From IMG/VR virus record IMGVR_UViG_3300044953_000862, positions 1-22,980 of that record: DNA of 22,980 nucleotides; one strand, written 5' to 3'. A program made the position numbers and the translations under genes. Below, piece after piece: positions 8,622 to 16,549 of the stretch. Numbering within the stretch: position 1 is the first letter of the stretch; the number at the start of each line of letters is the position of its first letter. Under the pieces are notes generated by a model. That model did not search any database, was not told the origin of the DNA, and was given only the letters and a program-made list of their open reading frames with translations. Source of the DNA: a virus.

Positions 8622-8823
8622 AAATCTCCCCCTTTGCTAAGCTCAGAGGGGTATGTATGAGGGGTTTTGAGAGGTAGGAAGGCTCTTTTTACCCACCCCC
8701 TCTGTGTCTCCCCCTCAACTAAGGGGGAGAGGCTCACCTCTCAAAGGTCTATCTGTATTTCAAAAGACTCTTTCAATGCCATGTTTTACATACCCCTCTG
8801 AGCCTTCGCTAAGGGGAGGCTTT
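8622..8823. repeat. Putative MITE-like element with terminal inverted repeats
   Basis: Sequence at 8622-8657 (containing gctcagaggggtatgta) recurs inverted at 8787-8823 (tacatacccctctgagc), about 36 bases with several mismatches. The 200-base unit has no coding capacity. Target duplications were not recognised. It could be a non-autonomous transposable element or a large transcribed hairpin; its location between phage genes suggests later insertion. Confidence 0.45.
8691..8749. repeat. 59-bp dispersed repeat, copy 1 (inverted relative to 20073-20131)
   Basis: The reverse complement of these 59 bases matches 20073-20131 at 57 of 59 positions by eye. The repeat includes a 7-bp hairpin (CTCCCCC with GGGGGAG, loop of 8). 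It links the interior of the phage cluster with a host intergenic region. Confidence 0.75.
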
Positions 8824-8938
8824 CCGCTCCACTGTCAACAAGTTCCGTTTACCAGTTACTTTTGAGGATTAGAGACGCCTTCCAATACCGTGCATTTGCC
8901 TTGCCCCTTACGAAGAGGAAAGGCTGGAAAGGGGTAAA

Positions 8939-10798
8939 CTATATCTGCGCCTTCCACTTCTGCAAAAACCGCATTCGGTTCGGCTCTGCCTCAGAAGCAC
9001 GTACCCCGCTCGACGTGTGGGCATCATGCACAACACTCACCTCAGCGGTAGCCATAACCTGAAACCCCTTTGCACGCGCCTGAAAGCAGTAGTCCACGTC
9101 CTCATAAAAGAGAGGAAAACGACTATCCCAGCGTATCGAACGCCACACATCCGGGCGCACAACCATGCACGCCGTCTCCACATAGTCCACCAAAACCCGA
9201 CCACGCTCTAACAGGCACGGCACGGAGCCGCCATTCAAAAAGAGGCGATTGCCCACGTTTTGAAGTTTGCCCGAAGCGTAACGTTTGAGAGGGGCAAGCA
9301 CCCCAACGGCAGGCTCTTCCGCAAAAACCCTCTGTAGTCCTGTCCACCAGCCTCTAGGAACCACAACGTCGTTATCCAGAAAGGCGATATAGCCGTCCCA
9401 GCGAAGCGTATCACGCAGATACTCCACAGCAACCTGCCGATTCGCGCTCACATTGCCCCCCGAAAGCGGAAGAAGCATCACACTCTCTCGCTCTGCCCAA
9501 GCCCGCGTCTCATCTGTAGAGCCGTCATCTGCCAAGACAATATGCGCCACCCCACAACTCGCCCGCAATGCCCGCACCGTCTCCTGCGTCTTGTCAAGAT
9601 GGTTGTGGGTTGTCACAACGACGGCAAGCGGCTTCTCCGCCACCTTGCGCGGTTTTCGGGATACATTTGTATCCTGAACCTCCTCAACAACCTCCAAAAG
9701 CCGCTCTCCCAAAGCCGTCAAGCCATACGCACGCACCGCACGCTCTGCCAACGCCTCCCCCTCTTCCACTTTCCCCGCACAGATGCGCTCATAGGCACGA
9801 CGCAGAGTGCGTTTCAGAGTCTCTACCTCACAAGCGTGCCAGCGGTTATCAGAGCCGTATATCTGCGGAAGCAAGCCCACACTCGAAACAGGGCGGCAAG
9901 GAATCTTCATGCCACCCAGAGTAGTCAGCACATCTTGCGCCCCACCCCCATCCAACCCAATGACCGGCACACCGCACATCGCCGCCTCCACATACGGCAA
10001 CCCAAACCCCTCCGCAGAGGGCAAAACATAGGCATCGCCAGCACGATAGAGGGCTGACATCTGTGCCTCACTCAGGCTCTCCTTAATAACCTCCACCCAA
10101 GACCCCATCGCACGACACCAACTCGCCAACTCCTCCACTTCAGCGGCGCGAGTCGGCTTCACCAGCAAGCCCACGCTCTCCCCACGAAACTCCTCCGCAA
10201 ACGCCTGCAAAAGAACCCGCCACCCCTTCCGCTCACAGGTCGAAAAGACCGAAACAAAGAGAAAGTCCGGACGCTTCTGCACCTCACGCGCCACTCCATC
10301 AGGCTTCCAGCATCGCTCATCTACTCCCAAAGGGAAGAGCCGCTTACGGGGGCGCACCACTTGCCGCTCTGCCGCCTCCAGATTCCACCGCGAAGGAACC
10401 AAAAGCATATCCACATTCTCACAAGACCGCGCCCAACCGCTTGGCACGCGCTCCGTCTCCCACATCGTCAAACCAATGCGCTTCCCCTGTGAAAATTCGC
10501 CCCAGTCCGAAAGCGCGTGGGGGTTCCCCATAATCAAGGTTGGAGCATTTTGTGATACTTTTGTCTCCTGAACCTGTACGATCTCCTGCTCCTGAAATTC
10601 AGGTAACTTCGTCGGAAACTTCGGAACCCAACCTCTCTCCACAGAGCCATCTGCCTTCAAAGTCGCCTCAAAGCGTCGCTCAATCTCGATCAGTTCCACG
10701 CTCATATTCACGCGCCGCGCCGCCGATAACAGCGCACGCCCTGCCTTCGCATAGCCCGAACGGTTATGCACGGGCGCAATCAACCGCAAAGCCTCCAT
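8939..10798 (-). CDS. Bifunctional glycosyltransferase (GT4-like plus GT2-like domains)
   Basis: A 619-residue protein with two sugar-transfer domains. Residues about 1-375 form a GT-B fold of the GT4 type: an N-terminal SGYAKAGRAL loop, ERKGW near 189-193, and the EX7E signature SAEGFGLPYVE (E263, E271). Residues about 388-600 form a GT-A fold of the GT2 type, with VVTTHNH, ADDGSTDET (424-431), the DXD-type FLDNDV (473-478) and YEDVDYCF. It probably builds or decorates a surface polysaccharide or glycosylates a virion protein using nucleotide sugars; no substrate can be read from sequence. It interrupts the usual tail tube to chaperone order, behind a terminator and ahead of a repeat-filled gap, so it looks like an added cargo gene. 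ATG 10798 is preceded by AGGAGG at six bases; a longer reading frame to 10864 has no such support. Confidence 0.85.
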   Translation of the reverse strand: MEALRLIAPVHNRSGYAKAGRALLSAARRVNMSVELIEIERRFEATLKADGSVERGWVPKFPTKLPEFQEQEIVQVQETKVSQNAPTLIMGNPHALSDWGEFSQGKRIGLTMWETERVPSGWARSCENVDMLLVPSRWNLEAAERQVVRPRKRLFPLGVDERCWKPDGVAREVQKRPDFLFVSVFSTCERKGWRVLLQAFAEEFRGESVGLLVKPTRAAEVEELASWCRAMGSWVEVIKESLSEAQMSALYRAGDAYVLPSAEGFGLPYVEAAMCGVPVIGLDGGGAQDVLTTLGGMKIPCRPVSSVGLLPQIYGSDNRWHACEVETLKRTLRRAYERICAGKVEEGEALAERAVRAYGLTALGERLLEVVEEVQDTNVSRKPRKVAEKPLAVVVTTHNHLDKTQETVRALRASCGVAHIVLADDGSTDETRAWAERESVMLLPLSGGNVSANRQVAVEYLRDTLRWDGYIAFLDNDVVVPRGWWTGLQRVFAEEPAVGVLAPLKRYASGKLQNVGNRLFLNGGSVPCLLERGRVLVDYVETACMVVRPDVWRSIRWDSRFPLFYEDVDYCFQARAKGFQVMATAEVSVVHDAHTSSGVRASEAEPNRMRFLQKWKAQI

Positions 10799-10817
10799 CT
10801 CACGCCTCCTAAAAGAT

Positions 10818-10857
10818 AAAAAAGAGGGGACTCCTCCACAAAAGCAGAGAAGCCCCC
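10818..10857 (-). terminator. Intrinsic terminator between tail tube and glycosyltransferase genes
   Basis: On the minus strand a 14-bp stem (10844-10857 with 10826-10839, several G-U pairs) closes on a UUUU loop and is followed by UCUUUUUU. This is a textbook Rho-independent terminator placed 28 bases after the tail tube stop. It should reduce transcription of the glycosyltransferase and tail genes relative to head and tube genes. Confidence 0.8.
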
Positions 10858-10885
10858 AAAACACACCCTCTCACACCGACGAACC

Positions 10886-11401
10886 CTAAGAAGTGGTCTG
10901 ATCTCCCGGAAGGATCAGGCGCATGATGTTCGTCCCATCACCATATACATTGAACTGAAATTTCGGAATCACGAAGGTATTCAGTTGCAGTTTCAGGTCT
11001 GCCGAAGTGCAGACACAACCCCACAGGTAGATTTCCAAATCCGATCCGTCCGAAGGGGACTTCAAGTGCAGGTCAAACCGCACAGGCTCATCGTTCACCC
11101 CAATGTTGTAGGTCGTCTTACCCGAAGCAAACGAGGGAGCCGTACCCCCACGAAGCAGATAGTACTGCCTCATGCGTACCTTCGCGTGTTCTGCCGTGCC
11201 AGAGACCTTATGCTCTTTCACAGCAACCGCTTTCGCCGTCAGTTGGTCGGGACCCATCAACTCCTCCAACGCATACTGCGACGTTATCTCCACATTCTGT
11301 AACTCCCCAAAGGGAACATCGTCCGTCGCACCACCTAGCCGCGTCCCAAAGAGATAGGCTTTTGCAAAGACCACACCACCCGGATTGATGATTGAACTCA
11401 T
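10886..11401 (-). CDS. Major tail tube protein
   Basis: A 171-residue protein expected to polymerise into the tail tube. It has the pattern of siphophage tube proteins: an N-terminal strand region (GGVVFAKAYLFGTRLG), a central LQNVEITSQYALEELMGPDQL segment, a KVSGTAEHAKV loop, and a beta-rich C-terminal half ending in a region like FNVYGDGTNIMRL. The gene lies after the tail terminator (stop 11423) and ahead of an intrinsic terminator, where abundant tube protein is usually encoded. AAAGGAG nine bases upstream supports ATG 11401. Family assignment rests on size, composition and order rather than a strict motif. Confidence 0.75.
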   Translation of the reverse strand: MSSIINPGGVVFAKAYLFGTRLGGATDDVPFGELQNVEITSQYALEELMGPDQLTAKAVAVKEHKVSGTAEHAKVRMRQYYLLRGGTAPSFASGKTTYNIGVNDEPVRFDLHLKSPSDGSDLEIYLWGCVCTSADLKLQLNTFVIPKFQFNVYGDGTNIMRLILPGDQTTS

Positions 11402-11422
11402 CGCGTCTCACTCCTTTCGCGC

Positions 11423-11932
11423 CTAATAGCGCACCTCAAGAAACTCATATCGAACCAAACCAGCCCACGCATGAAGGCTCGGATCGTAAACGACAGCAAG
11501 CGGACTAAACGCCTGCATAGCAAACAGTTTGCCACTCTCCAAACTCAAACCGCTCACCACGCCCCGCCGCGTATCTAACAGCAGTTCCATACACTCCGCA
11601 ATGTCGGTAATGCGTTTCGCGCTTGTGCCGTCCTCCCATATCTCAAAATCGTAGAGAACGCGCTCCACTGCCCCCGTCTCCTGCTGAAAACGACGATCCG
11701 TAGAGCCGCCCGAAGGGCGAAACGTAATACACGGATAGAGCGGCAACGGGTTGCCAGAACCATCAAAAGCCTGTGCGGAACTCTTATTACCAAAAAAGAC
11801 CGCAGGCGCGTCACTCTCCGTATCTAGCCCCAAAAGAGTCGCTAACTCTGCCTGTGCCTCTCCTCCTGCCCCTGTCAAAGCCTCACTACCAGAGAGTCGC
11901 GCATATACCGCTTTAGAGAGAGCCGTACTCAT
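11423..11932 (-). CDS. Tail terminator / tail completion protein
   Basis: A 169-residue protein of the tail completion type (lambda gpU, DUF3168-like), which caps the tail tube and joins it to the head. Recognisable features are the start SKAVYARLSGSEAL, the Pro-rich LPLYPCITFRP turn near residues 63-74, the FEIWEDGTSAKRITDIAECMELLLD helix region near 95-120 (shown in part in other families as W.....A..I.E.V), and a basic-hydrophobic end RYEFLEVRY. ATG 11932 overlaps the stop of the preceding gene as ATGA, indicating translational coupling. It directly precedes the tube gene, the expected position. Confidence 0.8.
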   Translation of the reverse strand: MSTALSKAVYARLSGSEALTGAGGEAQAELATLLGLDTESDAPAVFFGNKSSAQAFDGSGNPLPLYPCITFRPSGGSTDRRFQQETGAVERVLYDFEIWEDGTSAKRITDIAECMELLLDTRRGVVSGLSLESGKLFAMQAFSPLAVVYDPSLHAWAGLVRYEFLEVRY

Positions 11933-12282
11933 ACTGCCACCTCCTGCAACGAGTCTGAGAGAAGACTCCGTATCGCACCTTCATTCTGCGAAACTGCCTC
12001 CCAAAGCCATGCCCAACGCCCGTTTCGCGCCAGTTCCAAAAACCGCGCATAGTCCGTTCCCACTGTAAGAACCACCTCCAAGAGATCGCCCTTTAGCAGA
12101 ACCTCCGCCTGCGTGCTGGCATCTGTGGCTCCCGTGCGTGACTGCCAAAAGTGGTGGGTGCGTGCATACTCTACCAAGAGATTCCCAATCGCCTCTGCGG
12201 TCGCGTATGCACGCTCCTGTACACGGATCTCCCACGCATCAAGCCGATCCAAAACCTCCTCAACACCTGTAAAGCCGCTCAT
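11929..12282 (-). CDS. HK97 gp10-like neck protein
   Basis: A 117-residue head-tail joining protein of the HK97 gp10 type. It starts MSGFTGVEEVLDRLDAW, continues with a helix rich in Ala/Glu (AYATAEAIGNLLVEYART), then a T-G rich turn and strands, and has the typical VGTDYARFLELARNGR segment near residues 75-90. A longer open frame extends upstream to 12468 but overlaps the head closure gene. ATG 12282 overlaps that gene's stop by ATGA and gives a protein of normal family size, so I choose it. Confidence 0.8.
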   Translation of the reverse strand: MSGFTGVEEVLDRLDAWEIRVQERAYATAEAIGNLLVEYARTHHFWQSRTGATDASTQAEVLLKGDLLEVVLTVGTDYARFLELARNGRWAWLWEAVSQNEGAIRSLLSDSLQEVAV

Positions 12283-12602
12283 GTCACCCTCCGCGTATCT
12301 ATCTGAAGCGAGTGCGAATAGGCGCGAACAAAAAGCACACGCCACTCCGCCCCACCCTCTTCCTTCAGAACATCGTTCACACGCACATCGGGGTAGGTCG
12401 CTCCAAACAGGATAAAGAGGCACTGGTTCTCGGTACGCACGCCCGGGTTCGCCTCTGTGCGCCACCAAGACTGTTGCGAGTAGAGCCTCCTATGCGCCTT
12501 CAAGTCCGTCGCCACATCGCTATAGGTCTCCACCTTGCCCCCTGCACCATCAGAGACACGCCCCGCACGACGTACCGCAATCGTCACCCAATCGCTAGCC
12601 AT
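12279..12602 (-). CDS. Head closure / head-tail adaptor protein
   Basis: A 107-residue beta-rich protein of the phage head closure (SPP1 gp16-like, HK97 head-tail adaptor) class, which seals the portal after packaging. Typical features are the early VTIAVRRAGRVSDGAGGKVE strand-turn, a W-R pair in the middle (SWWRTEANPG), and YPDVRVNDVLKEEG followed by a final strand pattern. AGGAGG lies four bases before ATG 12602, and the stop is coupled to the next gene by ATGA. The position between connector and gp10-like gene is canonical. Confidence 0.8.
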   Translation of the reverse strand: MASDWVTIAVRRAGRVSDGAGGKVETYSDVATDLKAHRRLYSQQSWWRTEANPGVRTENQCLFILFGATYPDVRVNDVLKEEGGAEWRVLFVRAYSHSLQIDTRRVT

Positions 12603-12612
12603 ATCGCCTCCT

Positions 12613-13236
12613 CTACGCCACTACCAGGCGCCGATAGTGCCGCACCGCCTCTGCATAGCCCCGCTCCCAGCCTTGAACCAACGAAGCAAATGGCTCCGCA
12701 CCACTGCTCTGCTCTACATCGCCTTCCCGCCAACGCAGAAGCCCCCGTGAATAAGCCGCGTGAATCTGAGGAATCAATAGCACCGCCGCCTTTCCCAAAA
12801 CCGCCTGCTTCACCGAATCCGGCAGAGCCGCCACACACCCCCACCGCCCTGCCACAGCGATAGAGCCACGTCTCCCCGATGGAACAGACACAAACTCCAG
12901 AGAGGTAATAGGCACTCCTCGCGCACCTGCGTTCTTCGGCATACAGAAGAAGTCCGTGTTCTCTACCTGCACTACTCCCGCAAGGCTCACACTGGTTAAG
13001 GTCATCAGACCACCCTGCAAGTCCAGAATGCAGGTCTCGTTCGGGTCAAAGTAGCGTGTGACATCTGTATTCTGTTTTAGAAATGGGAACCACCGTACCT
13101 CCTGCTCAAAACGCTCTTGCGCCGCACTGACGGCTCCTGCCAAATCCAAAAGCGTCTCCGTTCTACTCAGTGGAACTTCGAGAAGCCCACCAGCCTGCAA
13201 AAACGCCTCCAAGTCGTCTGCTGTCAACCAACTCAT
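12613..13236 (-). CDS. Head-tail connector protein (gp6/gp15-like)
   Basis: A 207-residue adaptor expected to bind beneath the portal ring. It opens with SWLTADDLEAFLQAGG, has an N-terminal helix with AAQERFEQEVRWFPF, and a middle beta insertion around residues 65-125. A helical C-terminal part (DSVKQAVLGKAAVLLIPQI) then resembles the DNA packaging/connector family. GAGAGGAG is seven bases upstream of ATG 13236. It follows the major capsid gene, as in HK97-like phages. The central insertion makes it longer than the minimal gp6 fold. Confidence 0.75.
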   Translation of the reverse strand: MSWLTADDLEAFLQAGGLLEVPLSRTETLLDLAGAVSAAQERFEQEVRWFPFLKQNTDVTRYFDPNETCILDLQGGLMTLTSVSLAGVVQVENTDFFCMPKNAGARGVPITSLEFVSVPSGRRGSIAVAGRWGCVAALPDSVKQAVLGKAAVLLIPQIHAAYSRGLLRWREGDVEQSSGAEPFASLVQGWERGYAEAVRHYRRLVVA

Positions 13237-13278
13237 ATCACAACTCCTCTCAAGAAAGCCCCCTAGCGAAGAGGGGCA

Positions 13279-13300
13279 GGGGGAAGAGTTATCTTCCCCC
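13279..13300 (-). other. Hairpin after the major capsid gene
   Basis: Positions 13279-13287 and 13292-13300 make a perfect 9-bp stem (gggggaaga / tcttccccc) with a 4-base loop in the 82-base gap after the capsid gene. No U tract follows on the minus strand, so it is not a standard intrinsic terminator. It may protect the 3' end of capsid mRNA or lower downstream expression. Confidence 0.6.
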
Positions 13301-13318
13301 GTTCAAGCAGATGAGGGA

Positions 13319-14539
13319 CTAGATACCAGTCACTTTGCAGAACGCCGCCGCGCGGTAGATTTCGAGGCTCAAACGCTCTTCAATGCGAATCGCCAACTTG
13401 CCCTCTGCGAAGTAGGTGCTGTGGCTATCCGAAATGTCAATGCGAAGCCCCTTCTTGCGGCTAATGTGCGAATACATGGCGAAGTCACCCACAAGAGCGG
13501 TTCCCTCTGTCTGAACCGGAGTCACAATGACAGGCTTACCCCAAATGCGATCAACCCCCTCCTCCGAAGAGGCTCCCCACAGATAGAGACCATCGCTTGT
13601 GGTAGCAAGGCGAATGCTCTGCCAGTCGTTCGGGTTCATAATGACCGCGTTCGGCTCCGCAAAACCGGTGTAGCGCACAAGGGTCATGCCCTTGAAGATG
13701 GCATCTTGTGGGCTGTCTGCACCTATTGCATGAGTCTGAACCCCGCTCTTGTTCATAAAACCAAGCAGGTTCGGAGAGCTTCCATCCCCGTTCAGAATCT
13801 GGTTCTCTTCGGTCAACAGCAACTGCGTGATAAGGCGGTTGTCAATGGTGGAACGCACCCCCGCAACGTCCTCAAGCAGCTCCTCTGTGACAGGAAGCAG
13901 AGCCGCCAACTTCTGCACTTGAGCAGTACGCTCGGTGAACACAAGTGCCGATTCCGGAATGGTTCCGCCTTCTGCCACCGCCGCAACGCCGTTGGTAAAA
14001 GTGGTCTCTTCCATGTACTTAACCACCGATACATCGGTTGGGTCTTGTGGAACATAGTCTGCCACCACAGGGCGACGATGGGCTGAAAAGACCACGCGAT
14101 TCGTGCGCGGATTCGCAGGAGCATAGCCCGCACTCGTGCTCATCAAGGTCTTCAAATCGAGGTTTGAAAGTAGCGCACTAATCCCCTTTTTGTTCACCTG
14201 TTGCACGTAGTTACTCGCCTGCAAAAACTGCTCCGAGAGAGACTTGGCATCATAAGCCCCCTCCACAATTCCAGCCTCAAAGCGACGATCCAGACGCCCA
14301 CCCTCCGCCTCACGATTCTGCTTAAACGCCCTATCGTAGGCACGTGCCGCCTCAAGATGCCCCTCCAAATCCTCCAACTCCTGAACGCGATCCCGAACCT
14401 CACCCAGCTCTCCCGCGCTCAGTTCGAAACTATCACCACCCATACCGTTGCGCTTGCCCGACTTTCGCGAATCGAAAATCTTCTGCAACTGCTCACGCTT
14501 CGCCGCAATCTCGTTTTGTAGGGCTACTACATTACTCAT
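13319..14539 (-). CDS. Major capsid protein, HK97 fold with delta domain
   Basis: A 406-residue HK97-type coat protein. Residues 1 to about 105 are a charged helical delta (scaffold) region that the prohead protease would remove (AAKREQLQKIF, VQELEDLEGHLEAARAYDRA). The mature part has the usual patterns: VVADYVPQDPTDVSVVKYMEE near 157-177, AAVAEGGTIPES near 185, LLPVTEELLEDV near 215, LLTEENQILNGDGSSPNLLG near 240, and the WGKPVIVTPV and IRIEERLSLEIY strands near the end. GAGGAG nine bases before ATG 14539 supports the start. It follows the protease and precedes the connector, as expected. Confidence 0.92.
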   Translation of the reverse strand: MSNVVALQNEIAAKREQLQKIFDSRKSGKRNGMGGDSFELSAGELGEVRDRVQELEDLEGHLEAARAYDRAFKQNREAEGGRLDRRFEAGIVEGAYDAKSLSEQFLQASNYVQQVNKKGISALLSNLDLKTLMSTSAGYAPANPRTNRVVFSAHRRPVVADYVPQDPTDVSVVKYMEETTFTNGVAAVAEGGTIPESALVFTERTAQVQKLAALLPVTEELLEDVAGVRSTIDNRLITQLLLTEENQILNGDGSSPNLLGFMNKSGVQTHAIGADSPQDAIFKGMTLVRYTGFAEPNAVIMNPNDWQSIRLATTSDGLYLWGASSEEGVDRIWGKPVIVTPVQTEGTALVGDFAMYSHISRKKGLRIDISDSHSTYFAEGKLAIRIEERLSLEIYRAAAFCKVTGI

Positions 14540-14559
14540 CGTTCTTCACTCCTCTGTTT

Positions 14560-15297
14560 TTAGGAAAGACGCACGCCCAAACGTCGCGCCTCCAAAGTCA
14601 AAAATCGTAGATACAACGCCTGTGCCTCAGAAGCGAAGCACACCTCTGGCTCCTTAGCCGCCGCCTTAAAGCCATGCAACGCAATCGCCGTTGCCCGACC
14701 TCGTGAGAACCCTCCTACCTCCCGTAGGAAACGCTCAAAGTCGCGCTCCGAAACGATCTCCCTCCGCTCCGACTTCACCCCCAAAATCTGCGTCATACGG
14801 TTTGCCGGAACCGTCACCGGAGAGACCTCAATCAGGCGAGCGCGGGTAATAAGCCGAGCCCCCTGTTTCGCACGATCAAGCTCATCGGGTTGTGGAGAGT
14901 ATCCCACGCTCCGCCAGTAGGCACGTACCGCCTCCTGATCCCCCAAAATGCGCTTGCCAAACGTCTGAAAACCTATCGAAAGATGCTGAACCACACCGTC
15001 CTGCATAAGCGTTCTGCACTCGTGCGCCGCCAGCGTATCCGAAAGCGCGGCGCGAATCCAAAGCCCCTTACTGTCCTCTTTCGCCGCCACAGGACGCCCA
15101 ATCGGGTGATCCCAATCGTGATTCATGCCCCCAATAAACCCCTGCGCCACAAACTCCGCCAAAGAGTCCTGAAAGGCACGTTCCGCAACAATATCTCCCA
15201 CATCATCGAGATTATGACAACGGCTTGCATACCCCTCAAACTCACCCTCTGTCTCTGTTGTCGTCAGTTCACAGGGCAGAACTTTTCGCTCCACCAT
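14560..15297 (-). CDS. HK97-type prohead protease (S78)
   Basis: A 245-residue serine protease that should cleave the delta domain from the capsid protein during maturation. Visible catalytic features are His60 in GGMNHDWDHPIGR, Ser107 in VVQHLSIGFQ, and Glu157 in LIEVSPVTVPAN. The core ends near residue 175; the remaining 70 residues are a basic, helical tail that may be self-cleaved. The open frame reaches 15339, but ATG 15297 has AAAGGAG six bases upstream and begins VERKVLPCEL, the usual family start. The first 29 bases overlap the end of the portal gene. Confidence 0.9.
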   Translation of the reverse strand: MVERKVLPCELTTTETEGEFEGYASRCHNLDDVGDIVAERAFQDSLAEFVAQGFIGGMNHDWDHPIGRPVAAKEDSKGLWIRAALSDTLAAHECRTLMQDGVVQHLSIGFQTFGKRILGDQEAVRAYWRSVGYSPQPDELDRAKQGARLITRARLIEVSPVTVPANRMTQILGVKSERREIVSERDFERFLREVGGFSRGRATAIALHGFKAAAKEPEVCFASEAQALYLRFLTLEARRLGVRLS

Positions 15298-16549
15298 GGG
15301 CGTCTCCTTTCTCCACATTCGCAAAATAGACTCCCTCATCTTCAGGCAAGGGCGTGCGACCCACCAACCGCTTCCATGTCGCCCGATCCATCAAGCCCGC
15401 TTTCCAATCCTCGCGCAGACGTGTATGAAGCGCATCCTCATCAGGTATCAGGGGACGAATGGCAGAGACATCAAAATAGAGAGCCTGCTTCTCCCAATCC
15501 TCTGCAAACTCCGGTAAGAGCGCGTGTCCTAGCCCGCCTGCAATCAGTTTCAATAGCGGCAAAAGCGTCTCTTCCCAAGCCACCTCCCGCGCCTCACGCA
15601 GGTTTGCATACGTCTTCGAGAGTCGCCCCGAATGCAACCCAACCACCTGCGCCGGAACCCCCAGAGCGGCGCAAATATCTGCCTCTGAGCGATCCAACAG
15701 AGTCTCCAGTGCCAAGTCTTGCGGCGTCGCCTTCGGATAGTGAACCTCCACAGGCACATTCGTCGCCAGCACCCCACCCGCTTTGTCGCCCTGCGTCTTC
15801 GCCTTCCAAAGAGACGTAAGCTCCTCTAAGTCGAAGAGCGTGTTCGCCTCTTTCGGCGTAATAATGGTTCCCGCCGTCCCGAAATTGCGTAGCACATTCG
15901 CCGTATAGTTCGCCCCCTGATTCAGCACATACTGTTGCCTCTGCACAGAGACCAGTGGCGAAAGCCCATAGCGCGGATCATTCGGGTCAATCCCCAGTTT
16001 GAGATGCACAATATCCGCCTTTGGAACTCGCAACGTCACCCCATTTGCCTGCCGAAACTCCCAAAAATCGAAAGGCTCACGGCTATGCGCCTCTTTTCCC
16101 ATCGTCACTCGCGTATGCGACAGCCAGCACAGCTCCACAGGAACTCCATCGCCATCGCGCTCCACACCCAAATAGGCGTTTCCACTCGCAAGCAGACTGG
16201 AAACAATACCCGCCATCAAACCTTGCCTATCCATCGTATGGTTCGGGTGATTCAACAACCTCAAAAGCGGATGCTCTGGCAAAACCTGTTGGCTTCCATC
16301 GCGAAAGAGCCGCTTCACCATCGGCTCCGCCTGATTCACATTCTTCGCAATCCAGCTCACACAGGCGTACCACGCCGCATTCTGGCTCGGCTCCCCTATC
16401 AGGCTATGCCAATCCACCACCGTCCCCACCACATCGAAAGATCGGCGTGGCTCCATTCTGTTTCCCGGAAGACCACTACCAGCCCAGTCTCCCCCACCCC
16501 AAAACGCCTTCAAACTCGCCTGCACTCGCGCACCAAAACTCTGTCTCAT
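15269..16549 (-). CDS. Portal protein (HK97 family)
   Basis: A 426-residue portal subunit forming the DNA entry ring and the docking site for terminase. Family patterns include NAAWYACVSWIAKNVNQAEP near residue 57, HPLLRLLNHPNH near 92, LLASGNAYLGVERDGDGVP near 119, DIVHLKLG followed by YGLSPL near 185-200, and CAALGVPAQVVGLHSG near 290. The ATG at 16549 overlaps the terminase stop (ATGA) and is preceded by GGGAGG; a GTG two codons earlier has no room for a ribosome binding site. The C-terminal end (LPEDEGVYFANVEKG) overlaps the protease start. Confidence 0.9.
   Translation of the reverse strand: MRQSFGARVQASLKAFWGGGDWAGSGLPGNRMEPRRSFDVVGTVVDWHSLIGEPSQNAAWYACVSWIAKNVNQAEPMVKRLFRDGSQQVLPEHPLLRLLNHPNHTMDRQGLMAGIVSSLLASGNAYLGVERDGDGVPVELCWLSHTRVTMGKEAHSREPFDFWEFRQANGVTLRVPKADIVHLKLGIDPNDPRYGLSPLVSVQRQQYVLNQGANYTANVLRNFGTAGTIITPKEANTLFDLEELTSLWKAKTQGDKAGGVLATNVPVEVHYPKATPQDLALETLLDRSEADICAALGVPAQVVGLHSGRLSKTYANLREAREVAWEETLLPLLKLIAGGLGHALLPEFAEDWEKQALYFDVSAIRPLIPDEDALHTRLREDWKAGLMDRATWKRLVGRTPLPEDEGVYFANVEKGDAHGGAKSSAL

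Larger units (their letters stand above)
8575..8938. other. Repeat-bearing intergenic gap inside the tail module
   Basis: A 364-base gap without a credible gene separates the glycosyltransferase (stop 8939) from the chaperone (start 8574), although the flanking phage genes are otherwise tightly packed. It contains an inverted-repeat element (8622-8823) and a dispersed 59-base repeat (8691-8749). A short hairpin (TTACCCCTT with AAGGGGCAA on the minus strand) follows the glycosyltransferase stop but lacks a U tract. I found no convincing promoter for the chaperone. Confidence 0.6.

Noticed and set aside
12283-12468. N-terminal extension of the gp10-like protein
   Set aside because: It overlaps the head closure gene in another frame; ATGA coupling at 12282 gives normal family length.
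13058-14086. 342-codon plus-strand open frame opposite the major capsid gene
   Set aside because: Antisense to a well-supported HK97 coat protein and without family features.
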